From CAZTTG01 sp964615935 (lineage in GTDB: Bacteria; Planctomycetota; UBA1135; GCA-002686595): DNA of 64,000 nucleotides. The notes under the pieces were generated by a model that worked only from the letters and a program-made list of their open reading frames with translations, searched no databases and had not been told where the DNA came from. Where the stretch lies: the NCBI GenBank assembly GCA_964615935.1, contig CAZTTG010000007.1, forward strand, positions 38,282-102,281, in the 5' to 3' direction. The translations under genes were made by a program, and so were the position numbers. Shown piece by piece: positions 35,442 to 43,876 of this stretch; the stretch's first letter is position 1, and every line of letters starts with the position of its first letter.

Positions 35442-38400
35442 CTACGGGGCCTTTCGCACCCGCAGGAAGACCTTCTCGCCGCTGACCTTGGCGGGCGCGG
35501 ACTCGCTCAGCTCGCCCACCCGCCGGATCTCCCCCGCCAGGAGCTCGCCGCGGAGCCACTCCTCGTGAGCGCCCACCGCCTCCGCGACGCGGTCCGAGGC
35601 CGAGAACTCCAGCTCGATCCGGTCGCTCACCTGCAGGCCCATCGACTTGCGCCGCTCCTGAGCCTGGCGGTTGAAGTCCCGCGCGATCCCCTCGGCCTCC
35701 AGCGCCGGCGTCAGGGCCGTATCGAGGGCCATGAAGGTCCCCTGCTCCTCGGCGACCTCGAGCTGATCGGGGCCCCGCAGGTCGAAGGTCAGGTCGTCGG
35801 CGGAGATCTCGACCCGCTCGCCCTCGACCTCGAGCTCCACGGGCCCCTCGCGCAGGGACTGCCGCAGCCCGGCGGCCTCCAGCTCACCCAGATGCTTCGC
35901 GATGGCCTTGACCCGCTTGCCGTAGCGCGGGCCCAGCACGTCGAAGCGGGGCTTGACCTCGAGGGTCGCGATCCGCGCCTCGTCCTCGACCAGCTCGAGC
36001 CGCTTGACGTTGCACTCCTCCAGGAGCTGGCCCGCGAAGTGGGCATCGGCCAGCACCGCGCGATCGGCATCGTCCCGGGGGCGTACCAGCAGCCGGCCCA
36101 GCGGCTGGCGGACCTTGATGCGCGCCAGGGACCGCAGCTTGAGGGCCTGGTTCTTGACCCGGATGACGCAGTCGATCCCGCGCTCCAGCTCGGGGTCGAT
36201 CAGCTCCGGGTCCGCCTGGGGATAGTCGGTGAGATGCACCGACTCCGGCGCGTCGGGGTCGACCCCGCGGACCAGGTTGGCGTACATCTCCTCGCACAGG
36301 AACGGCAGGATGGGCGCCAGGAGGCGCGTCATCGCGGTGAGGACGCCGTAGAGGGTCTGATAGGCGGCCTCCTTGTCCTGGTCGGACCCGCTCCTCCAGA
36401 AGCGCCGGCGAGAGCGCCGCAGGTACCAGGTGGAGAGCTCGTCGGTGAAGTGCTCCAGCTGGTCGACGAAGCGGTAGATGGTGAAGTCCGCGAAGGCCTG
36501 GTGCGCGCTCTGGATCAGGCGCTGGAGCCGGCTCAGCACCCAGCGATCCAGCTCGCTGCACTCGCCGATCGGCAGGGCCGGCGCGGCCCCGCCCCTCCAG
36601 CCGTCGATCCCGGCGTAGGTGACGAAGAAGGAGTAGCAGTTCCAGAGGGTGAGCAGCCGGGAGCGGACCTCGCCGTCGATCCCGCTCTTGCCGGTGCGCT
36701 CGCTGCCCGCCGCGGGGAGGTCGGGGAAGGCCAGGTTGTGAATCGGGTTCTGGCTGGCGTACAGGTAGCGCATCACCTCGGCGCCGAAGACCTCGGCCGC
36801 CTCGTCGAAGGCGATCGCGTTCCCCTTCGATTTGTGCATATCCTCGCCGCGCGCGTCGCGGACCAGGGCGTGGCCGAGCAGCACGCGGAAGGGGGGCCGG
36901 CGGCTGAGCATCGCGCTCATGGCGAGCAGGGCGTAGAACCAGTTGCGGAACTGGCCCGGGAAGCACTCCACCACGAAATCCGCCGGGAACCATCTCTCCC
37001 AGTGCTCCCGATCGGTGCCGTAGTGGATGGTGCTGTAGGGGACGATCCCGGCGTCGAGCCACGGGTTGCCCACGTCCTCGACGCGCTTCATGCGCCCGCC
37101 GCAGGCGCACTCCAGCTCCACCAGGTCGACCCAGGGGCGGTGGGGGGTGTGACCCTCGAACTCCTCCCAGCCGGCCACCGCGCGCTCGCGCAGCTCCTCC
37201 TTGCCGCCCACCACGTCAAACTTCCCGCACTCCTGGCAGCACCAGATGGGCAGGGCGAGCCCCCAGAATCTCTTCTTGGAGATCATCCAGTCGCCCATGT
37301 TGTTGAGCCAGTCGAGCTCGCGGGCGGCCCCGTCGGGCGGGATCCAGCGGATCTGAGGCACCAGCTCCTTGATGCGATCCCGCCAGTCCATGCGGATGAA
37401 CCACTCGTCGACCAGCCGGAAGACGAGCTCCTGCTTGCAGCGCCAGCAGTGGGGGTAGACGTGAGGGTAGGACTCCTTGGCCACCAGCACGCCGCGCTGG
37501 GCCAGGTCCTGCACGATCTCGTCGGTGAGCTCCAGCACCGGCCGCCCCGTTAGGGCGCCGAAGCCCTCCAGGTACTCCCCGCCCTCGCCCAGCGGAGCGA
37601 CGGCCACCAGGTCGAGCTCCTGACCCAGGAGGTGGTCCTCCGCGCCGCAGCCGGGCGCGATGTGTACGATCCCGGTCCCCTCCTGCTCGCTGACCTCGTC
37701 CCAGGCGATCACCCGGTGGCAATCGATCGCGCTCGCGCCGGAGGAGACCTCCCCCTCCTCCCCGCCGCAGCCGCCGGGCCGCTCCTGGGCGGGGAGGTGG
37801 TCGAAGGGGCCCTCGTAGCGGAGCCCCAGGAGCTCGACGCCGGCCAGCTCCTCCAGCACCTCGACCTCCCCGGAGCGGCCCAGGATGCTCTCGAGGGTCT
37901 CGAGCCGGTGGGACTCCCGCTTGCCGGCGGCCTCGAGGTCCTGCCGCCGCTCGCCTCGCAGGTTGCCCTTGCCCAGGTAGTAGATCCACTCGCCGCAGCG
38001 GACCTTGAGGTAGGTCATCTGCGGGTTGACCGCCGCCGCGACGTTCGAGGTGAGCGTCCAGGGCGTGGTCGTCCACACCAGGAGCGCCTCCCGCTCGCGC
38101 TCCCGCAGGGGAAAGCGGACGAAGACCGAGGTGTGCCGGGTGATGCTGCGGCCCTCGGTCACCTCCATCTGGGAGAGACCCGTGCCACAGCGGCAGCACC
38201 AGGGCATGACGTCGGTGCCCCGATAGATCAAACCCTCCTCGTGGCACTTCTTCAGGAAGGTCCAGATGGTGTAGTTGTTCTCGTCCGAGAAGGTGAAGTA
38301 GCTGCCCCCGCAGTCCCGATCGCCCAGGCGGGCGATGATCCTCTCCGGCCGGTCCGTGAGCTCCTGGCCGGAGGGCATCCGGACGGTGATCTCCTCCCGA

Positions 38401-38879
38401 TCCTCCAGCAGCGCGTCCCGCAGCGCGCGGAGGGTGTCGGGCTCGTCCCAGTCCATCCAGTAGCCGAGCCGAATCGACTGCTCGGTCTGCTTGGCGGAGA
38501 AGGTGAGCACGCGGGCCTTGCAGTCCCTCACGAAGCGGTCGATTCCATGGGCGGCGATGTCGCTCTTGGTCTGGAATCCGCGCTCCTTCTCCACCTCGAC
38601 CTCGACCCACAGGCCCTGGCAGTCGAAGCCGTTCTGCCAGCGCAGCTCCCGGCCGTTCATGGCGTGGAAGCGCTGGAACATGTCCTTGAGCGAGCGTCCC
38701 CAGGCGTGGTGCACCCCCATGGGATTGTTGGCCGTGATGGGCCCGTCCTGGAACGACCAACTCGCCGCGCCTCGGTTCCTGGCGCGCAGCTTGCCCAGGA
38801 TGTCGCGCTCCCGCCAGAAGGCCAGTGCGCGGCGCTCCAGCGCCGGAAAGTCGGGGACACGGGGGACTTCTTCGTACAT
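35442..38879 (-). CDS. ileS: Isoleucyl-tRNA synthetase
   Basis: A 1145-residue class I synthetase charging tRNA-Ile. The nucleotide-binding HIGH motif is HHAWG (in NNPMGVHHAWGRS, about residue 55) and KMSKS is HKSKG (EDMHKSKGNAI, about 680). The editing domain carries LVWTTTPWTLTSN. Cys pairs (CCRCGTGLS, CCQECGKF, ECACGG) suggest zinc sites. The type resembles the larger eukaryote/archaeal-like IleS2 group, often linked to mupirocin resistance; this is inference. The start is MYEEVPRVPDFP at 38879 because a consensus promoter (38905-38933) overlaps the earlier in-frame ATG at 38918. Confidence 0.92.
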   Translation of the reverse strand: MYEEVPRVPDFPALERRALAFWRERDILGKLRARNRGAASWSFQDGPITANNPMGVHHAWGRSLKDMFQRFHAMNGRELRWQNGFDCQGLWVEVEVEKERGFQTKSDIAAHGIDRFVRDCKARVLTFSAKQTEQSIRLGYWMDWDEPDTLRALRDALLEDREEITVRMPSGQELTDRPERIIARLGDRDCGGSYFTFSDENNYTIWTFLKKCHEEGLIYRGTDVMPWCCRCGTGLSQMEVTEGRSITRHTSVFVRFPLREREREALLVWTTTPWTLTSNVAAAVNPQMTYLKVRCGEWIYYLGKGNLRGERRQDLEAAGKRESHRLETLESILGRSGEVEVLEELAGVELLGLRYEGPFDHLPAQERPGGCGGEEGEVSSGASAIDCHRVIAWDEVSEQEGTGIVHIAPGCGAEDHLLGQELDLVAVAPLGEGGEYLEGFGALTGRPVLELTDEIVQDLAQRGVLVAKESYPHVYPHCWRCKQELVFRLVDEWFIRMDWRDRIKELVPQIRWIPPDGAARELDWLNNMGDWMISKKRFWGLALPIWCCQECGKFDVVGGKEELRERAVAGWEEFEGHTPHRPWVDLVELECACGGRMKRVEDVGNPWLDAGIVPYSTIHYGTDREHWERWFPADFVVECFPGQFRNWFYALLAMSAMLSRRPPFRVLLGHALVRDARGEDMHKSKGNAIAFDEAAEVFGAEVMRYLYASQNPIHNLAFPDLPAAGSERTGKSGIDGEVRSRLLTLWNCYSFFVTYAGIDGWRGGAAPALPIGECSELDRWVLSRLQRLIQSAHQAFADFTIYRFVDQLEHFTDELSTWYLRRSRRRFWRSGSDQDKEAAYQTLYGVLTAMTRLLAPILPFLCEEMYANLVRGVDPDAPESVHLTDYPQADPELIDPELERGIDCVIRVKNQALKLRSLARIKVRQPLGRLLVRPRDDADRAVLADAHFAGQLLEECNVKRLELVEDEARIATLEVKPRFDVLGPRYGKRVKAIAKHLGELEAAGLRQSLREGPVELEVEGERVEISADDLTFDLRGPDQLEVAEEQGTFMALDTALTPALEAEGIARDFNRQAQERRKSMGLQVSDRIELEFSASDRVAEAVGAHEEWLRGELLAGEIRRVGELSESAPAKVSGEKVFLRVRKAP

Positions 38880-38904
38880 GGGTTTTCTCGCGGCGAATCG
38901 GGCG

Positions 38905-38933
38905 ATAATCGCGTCCATCGGTGAGCTTGTCAA
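38905..38933 (-). promoter_or_regulatory. Consensus sigma-70-type promoter of ileS
   Basis: On the minus strand TTGACA (38933-38928), exactly 17 bases, then GATTAT (38910-38905). Transcription would start near 38898, only about 20 bases before ATG 38879, so the leader is short and no T-box is possible. Confidence 0.72.
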
Positions 38934-39110
38934 CCGCCCGGGACCCGATCCACAGGGGCCGGGCGCGCGCGGTCGTGAGCTTTCGTCGCCGGACGCTTGT
39001 GGTCCGAGTCCGGCTCTGCTCAGTTGCGGCCCACCGCGAGGCGCGATCTCCGCGGGGGAACGCGCGCCTCGACGGGAGCCAGCGCGAGACCGCGCAAGAG
39101 GAGGCGCGAG

Positions 39111-39851
39111 ATGAGCGAATGGTTCGAGCGGGATGCGTTCTGGGAGGACAACGCGCGATTCCTCTTCGGCGAGGATCGGATGGAGAGGGCGTCGTCCGAG
39201 GTGGGCCACATCCTCGAGCATCTGCGCCTCGCGCCCGGCGCGGCGATCCTGGATCTGTGTTGTGGGCCCGGGCGGCACTCCCTGGAGCTGGCCCGCCGGG
39301 GCTTTCGCGTGACCGGCGTCGACCGCACCGAGAGCTACCTGGAGCTGGCCCGAGCCCGGGCCGAGGAGCGCGGGCTCGAGGTGGAGCTGGTGCGATCGGA
39401 CATGCGCGAGTTCGCGCGTCCGGGGGGGTTCGATGGGGCCATCAACATCTACACCTCCTTCGGCTACTTCGAGGAGGAGCGCGACGACCTGCGCGTTCTG
39501 CAGAACCTGCGCGAGAGCCTGCGTCCAGGCGCCCCGCTGGTGATGGACCTGATGGGCAAGGAGGTCCTCGCCCGCAAGTTCAGGGAGCGGGACTGGTCCG
39601 CGACGGAGGACGGCGCCCTGGTGCTCGAGGAGCGGCGGATCCTGGAGGGCTGGAGTCGGGTCGAGAGCACGTGGACCCGGATCCGGGGCACGGAGCGCCG
39701 CGAGAGTCGCCTGACGGTCCGCGTCTACTCGGCCGTCGAGCTCGGGAAGGCGCTGCTCTCCGCGGGCTTCTCCTCGGTCGAGCTCTTCGGGGACCTGGAG
39801 GGCATCCCCTACGACCACGAGGCGCGGCGCCTGGTGGCCGTGGCTCGCTGA
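39111..39851 (+). CDS. Class I SAM-dependent methyltransferase
   Basis: A 246-residue Rossmann methyltransferase. Motif I is AILDLCCGPGRHSLELARRG (about 44-63), followed by VTGVDRTESYLELARARA (motif post-I acidic residue D69), DMREFARPGGFDGAINIYTS and the strand LRPGAPLVMDLMG. Substrate is unknown; the pattern matches small-molecule methyltransferases near UbiE/Tam types. Start at 39111 has AGGAGG eight bases upstream. It is divergent from ileS. Confidence 0.85.
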   Translation: MSEWFERDAFWEDNARFLFGEDRMERASSEVGHILEHLRLAPGAAILDLCCGPGRHSLELARRGFRVTGVDRTESYLELARARAEERGLEVELVRSDMREFARPGGFDGAINIYTSFGYFEEERDDLRVLQNLRESLRPGAPLVMDLMGKEVLARKFRERDWSATEDGALVLEERRILEGWSRVESTWTRIRGTERRESRLTVRVYSAVELGKALLSAGFSSVELFGDLEGIPYDHEARRLVAVAR

Positions 39852-39880
39852 GCCGAGACCGCACCGCCGCCCGCGCGAGC

Positions 39881-40339
39881 TCAGGGCCGGCTCTCGGAGA
39901 CGATCGCCACGAGCTCGAAGGGATGCTCGTCCCCGCCCTCGCGGTGAGCGCGCACCTCCACGTGGATCGAGCCCTTCGCGCGCCGGCAGCGGTAGCCGAC
40001 CTCCAGGGTCGACAGCACCCCGCCCGACCAGGCGGGCGGCGAGACCGCGGAGTGGCGCACGAGGCCGCCGTGGCGCTCGATCTCGATCTTCACCCGCCGC
40101 TCCAGCCCCACCAGAAGGTCCGCGAGCGCATCCTCGGGGCCGCGGAAGGCGCGCCAGCCATGGCTGGCGAAGCGACGGGCGCCCTCGTCGGCGTCCAGGC
40201 GAGGCTGGGCCCGCACGGGGCCCCACTCGGCCTCCCCGGGCAGGAGCTCCTCGGCCAGATCGAGGACCCGTACCCGCCAGGCCACGGGGGTGGGCAGGGA
40301 CTCGGCACCCCGGGGCGCACAGGCCCCGACGAGACCCAC
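39881..40339 (-). CDS. Hypothetical lipoprotein-like protein lacking a clear start codon
   Basis: About 150 residues, unknown function. The mature part contains two helices (EGARRFASHGWRAFRGPEDA) and a strand-rich end (GGVLSTLEVGYRCRRAKGSI, HPFELVAIVSESRP). Upstream of the GTG at 40339 the frame continues RKKAPPAAAAALAVAVGLVGAC, a textbook lipoprotein signal with Cys after LVGA, yet there is no ATG, GTG or TTG between it and an in-frame stop about 80 bases upstream. Either an unusual start codon is used, the 5' end is damaged, or a base is miscalled. Convergent with the methyltransferase gene. Confidence 0.5.
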   Translation of the reverse strand: MGLVGACAPRGAESLPTPVAWRVRVLDLAEELLPGEAEWGPVRAQPRLDADEGARRFASHGWRAFRGPEDALADLLVGLERRVKIEIERHGGLVRHSAVSPPAWSGGVLSTLEVGYRCRRAKGSIHVEVRAHREGGDEHPFELVAIVSESRP

Positions 40340-40901
40340 CGCGACGGCCAGCGCTGCGGCCGCCGCAGGGGGAGCCTTCTTCCGGGGAGGGCTGGCGGTC
40401 GCGGAGGGAAGCTGGAGCGTCTACACGTCTTGGGCGGGATCGGGACGGGGGGGACACCATAGCCGAGCCAGGCGTCGCCGGGAGGCCTGGCCGAGGGGCA
40501 TCCACCAGGCCTCACCACCCAGGGGACCTCCGCCTCCCCCCGAGGTTGCGGAGGATCCGGGAGAAAGCCCCTCCTCCCCGATCTCCGGCGGGCGATCAAG
40601 GAACCAGCATATGGCGATCCCGGGCCCCGTCGAGCGGCCCCGGGGCCCGTGGCGGGCCTCGGGGGGCCTCCCGCGATCCTCGCCGGCTCCGCCGGAGGGG
40701 TACCGGGCCGGGTGGCGAGGCGGACGGCTGCGAGCTCCTCGGGGGGGCTTCCCCGATCGGGAGTCCCCCGGTAATTTGACTCCCGGCCCCGCCCGGTCGA
40801 CCGCCGGAGCGCCCGCACCCGGCGACCCCCGGCCGGTGGGCGCCCGTCCGCCCCCACCGGGACCCAGGTCTGTTTCGGCCCTCCCTTGGCGAGGAACACC
40901 G
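40340..40901. other. 560-base gap without a supportable gene
   Basis: Open frames here are low-complexity Gly/Pro/Arg and lack start context. The one structure seen is GGGGG-CTTCCCCGATCGGGAGT-CCCCC (about 40742-40768), followed by GGTAATTT, which might be a terminator or a leader hairpin for the small acidic gene at 40902. Confidence 0.4.
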
Positions 40902-41174
40902 ATGTCCAGCTTCCGACTCGAGGTCGACGCCCCCAACAACATCGTCCTGGTCCTGGTCACCGGGGAGGGCGGCGGCGAGCACGACTTCCAGCTCGATTAC
41001 GATCCGCTCTCGGGGCTCTACGAGTTCGCCGAGAAGGACCAGCTCGAGGGCGAGTACGGCGAGGACTTCATGGAGGAGATGGAGGAGGCCGTCGAGCGGG
41101 CCATCACCGAGGCGATCGAGAGCTCCGACCTGACCGACGCGGACATCGAGGGCTTCGACGACGAAGACCTCTAG
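40902..41174 (+). CDS. Small acidic protein, family A (paralogue of 32881-33123)
   Basis: A 90-residue strongly acidic protein. NNIVLVLVTGEGGGEHDFQL, DYDPLSGLYEFAEKDQL and GEYGEDFMEEMEEAVERAI align by eye with the 80-residue protein at 32881-33123 (the SGxYxF and GxDFxxE elements in the same order and spacing). The C-terminus adds an extra acidic tail (DLTDADIEGFDDEDL). GAGGAA lies just upstream of the ATG. It directly precedes deoB on the same strand (46-base gap). Function unknown; the size and charge suit a protein partner or nucleic-acid mimic, but that is speculation. Confidence 0.7.
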   Translation: MSSFRLEVDAPNNIVLVLVTGEGGGEHDFQLDYDPLSGLYEFAEKDQLEGEYGEDFMEEMEEAVERAITEAIESSDLTDADIEGFDDEDL

Positions 41175-41220
41175 TACCCCCCATGCCCTGCCTGGGCGCC
41201 GACCTCCCCGGGAGGGCCAA

Positions 41221-42396
41221 GTGAGGCGCGTCTTCCTCATCGTTCTGGACTCGCTCGGGGTGGGAGCCCTGCCCGACGCCGCCCGCTTCGGCGACGAGGG
41301 GGCCCACACCCTGGATCACATCGCGTCCGCGGCCGGGGTTCCGGAGCTGCCGCGCCTGGTGGCCCTGGGACTGGGGCACGTTCCGGGGGTGAGCTCCCTC
41401 CCGCGCCCCCCCGCGCCGGAGGCCTGCTTCGGCCGCATGGCCGAGCTCTCCCCGGGCAAGGACACCTCCACCGGCCACTGGGAGCTGATGGGCTGCGTGC
41501 TCGATCGGGCCTTCCCGGTCTATCCCGAGGGCTTCCCTCCGGAGATCATCGACCCCTTCCTCGAACGCGCGGGCCTCGAGGGCGTGCTGTGCAACGCGCC
41601 GGCCTCGGGAACCGAGATCCTCGAGCGCCTGGGTGAGCGGCACCTCGAGTGCGGCTGGCCGATCCTCTACACCTCGGCCGACAGCGTGTTCCAGGTGGCG
41701 GCTCACGAGGAGCGCTTCGGCCTGGAGCGCCTCTACGCGATCTGCCGCATCGCGCGCGAGATCCTGGATGGCCCCGGCGTGGCGCGTGTGATCGCGCGGC
41801 CCTTCGTCGGCGAGCCGGGGGGGTTCCGCCGGACCTACAACCGCCGCGACCTCTCGCTGCGCCCGCCGGCGACCGCCCTCGATCGCCTCGCCGAGGCCGG
41901 GGTCGAGGTCGTCGGGGTGGGCAAGATCGAGGACATCTTCGCCGGACGGGGGGTGGCCCGCTCGATCCACACCGAGGGCAACCGGGACGGGATGCGGCGC
42001 CTGCGCGAGGAGGCGCGCGAGCTCGATCGCGGCCTGGTCTTCGCGAATCTGATCGATTTCGACATGCTGTACGGGCACCGGCGCGACGCGCGCGGCTACC
42101 GCCGGGCGCTCGAGGACTTCGACCAGGACTACGCGCTCTTCGAGGGCGAGCTGGAGGCCGGGGACCTCGTGCTGCTGACGGCCGATCACGGCAACGACCC
42201 GACCCATATGATCTCGACCGACCATACCCGCGAATACGTCCCCCTGCTCGCCGCGGGACCCGGCCTCCTGCGGGGCGTGGATCTCGAGACGCGCGCGAGC
42301 TTCGCGGACGTCGGCGCCACGGTGGAGGAGGCCTTCGGCCTCTCCCCCTCCGGCGCCGGCATCTCCTTCCTCTCCAGCATCCTGCCGGAGGCCTGA
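41221..42396 (+). CDS. deoB: Phosphopentomutase
   Basis: A 391-residue cytosolic mutase converting (deoxy)ribose 1-phosphate to the 5-phosphate with two manganese ions. Alkaline-phosphatase-superfamily residues are in place: LIVLDSLGVGALPDA (metal Asp), GKDTSTGHWELMG (phospho-acceptor Thr), ADHGNDPT and STDHTREYVPLL (metal Asp/His). Start is GTG with GGGAGGG nine bases upstream. Its stop overlaps the start of the next gene (TGATG). It is the first clear gene of the nucleoside operon. Confidence 0.94.
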   Translation: MRRVFLIVLDSLGVGALPDAARFGDEGAHTLDHIASAAGVPELPRLVALGLGHVPGVSSLPRPPAPEACFGRMAELSPGKDTSTGHWELMGCVLDRAFPVYPEGFPPEIIDPFLERAGLEGVLCNAPASGTEILERLGERHLECGWPILYTSADSVFQVAAHEERFGLERLYAICRIAREILDGPGVARVIARPFVGEPGGFRRTYNRRDLSLRPPATALDRLAEAGVEVVGVGKIEDIFAGRGVARSIHTEGNRDGMRRLREEARELDRGLVFANLIDFDMLYGHRRDARGYRRALEDFDQDYALFEGELEAGDLVLLTADHGNDPTHMISTDHTREYVPLLAAGPGLLRGVDLETRASFADVGATVEEAFGLSPSGAGISFLSSILPEA

Positions 42397-43709
42397 TGGA
42401 CGCCCGCTCGGTACTGGCCACCAAGCGCGACGGCGGCGAGCTCTCCCCCGAGGAGATCGAGTTCTTCATCTCGGGCCTGGTGGGGGGGAGGATCCCCGAC
42501 TACCAGGCCTCGGCCCTGCTCATGGCCATTTTCGTGCACGGCATGGGGGACCGGGAGCTCGAGTGTTGGACGCGGGCCATGCTGCGCTCGGGCGAGGTGC
42601 TCGAGCTCCCCGACCTCGGGCGGCCGGCGGCCGACAAGCACTCGACCGGCGGCGTCGGGGACAAGGCCTCCATCCCGCTGGCGCCGGCCGCGGCGGCCTG
42701 CGGCCTGGCGGTGCCCATGATCTCGGGGCGCGGGCTGGGGCACAGCGGCGGCACCCTCGACAAGCTGGAGTCGATTCCCGGCCTGCGGACCTACCTCGAG
42801 CCGAATCAGTTCCGGTGGGTCCTCCACCAGAGCGGTGCGGTCGTGGGGGGGCAGACCAGGTCCCTGGTGCCCGCCGACGGTGTGCTCTACGCCCTGCGCG
42901 ACGTGACAGGACTGATCGCGTCGGTCCCCCTGGTGGCCAGCTCGATCCTCTCCAAGAAGCTGGCCGAGGGCATTGACGCCCTGGTGCTGGACATCAAGTT
43001 CGGCTCGGGAGCCTTCTTCCCCGATCCCGAGAGGGGCGCCGAGCTCGGCCGGGTCATGCTGCGGCTGGCGAAGCGGTTGGGGTTGCGGGCCTCGGCGCTG
43101 CAGACGGCCATGGACCGGCCGCTAGGGCGCGCGATCGGCAACTCGCTCGAGATCGCCGAGGGCCTCGACTGCCTGGAGGGCGGCGGGCCGGCGGACCTGC
43201 GCGAGCTGGTCTGCGCGCTGGGCGGCGAGATGCTGGCGCTGGTCGGGTCCGAGCCCGATCCCGCGGCGGGCTCGCGGCGCATCGCTCGCGCCCTCGACGA
43301 CGGCACCGCGCGGGAGGCCTTTGCGCGCATGGTCGAGGCTCAGGGTGGAGACACGCGGGCGCTGGACGATCGCTCGCGGCTGCCCCGGGCGCCCGACCTC
43401 GAGCTGCGCCGCGCGCCCGCCTCCGGCTGCCTCGCCTTCCGCAGCGTGCGGGCCATGGGGCACGCGGTCAGCGCCCTGGGCGGCGGGCGCCGGCGCCGAG
43501 AAGACGAGATCGATCCGGGGGTGGGCCTGGTCATGCTTCGGGAGGCGGGCGAGGAGGTCCTGAGGGGAGAGGCGCTCGTGGAGATCCACCACCGGGAGGG
43601 GCGGGGGCTGGAGGAGGCTCGCTCGCTGCTCGACGAGGCGCTGGACGTGGGAGAGGGGCCGGGGCCCGGCCCCCTTCTTCGCGCGCGCCTGGAGCAGGAG
43701 CCCGGCTGA
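42396..43709 (+). CDS. Pyrimidine-nucleoside (thymidine) phosphorylase
   Basis: A 437-residue enzyme that splits uridine/thymidine with phosphate to the base and pentose 1-phosphate. Phosphate loop DKHSTGGVGDKASI (about 80-93), the family signature SGRGLGHSGGTLDKLESIPG at about residues 109-128, and VASSILSKKLAEG with KFGSGAFF are all present. The length and the KHSTGG/SSILSKK pattern fit PdpA/DeoA; which of the two specificities cannot be settled. It feeds pentose 1-phosphate to DeoB encoded just upstream. Confidence 0.92.
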   Translation: MDARSVLATKRDGGELSPEEIEFFISGLVGGRIPDYQASALLMAIFVHGMGDRELECWTRAMLRSGEVLELPDLGRPAADKHSTGGVGDKASIPLAPAAAACGLAVPMISGRGLGHSGGTLDKLESIPGLRTYLEPNQFRWVLHQSGAVVGGQTRSLVPADGVLYALRDVTGLIASVPLVASSILSKKLAEGIDALVLDIKFGSGAFFPDPERGAELGRVMLRLAKRLGLRASALQTAMDRPLGRAIGNSLEIAEGLDCLEGGGPADLRELVCALGGEMLALVGSEPDPAAGSRRIARALDDGTAREAFARMVEAQGGDTRALDDRSRLPRAPDLELRRAPASGCLAFRSVRAMGHAVSALGGGRRRREDEIDPGVGLVMLREAGEEVLRGEALVEIHHREGRGLEEARSLLDEALDVGEGPGPGPLLRARLEQEPG

Positions 43710-43876
43710 GGCGGCCGGAGAGGGAGGGCCCGGCGGGGCAGGGGGTCCCCCGGGGGATCGCCCCCCATCCGCCCGGGGGGACCGCCGCCACCGGCCACGG
43801 TTGCATTCGATCCCGGCGAAGATAGAACGGGCATCCCCGCCCCCCGCCGGCCCACCCTCCGCCATCGGGGCGCCCC

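Noticed and set aside
40508..40760. Short open frames in the 560-base gap before the small acidic protein gene
   Set aside because: Composition is Pro/Gly/Arg low complexity on both strands with no ribosome binding site or motif.
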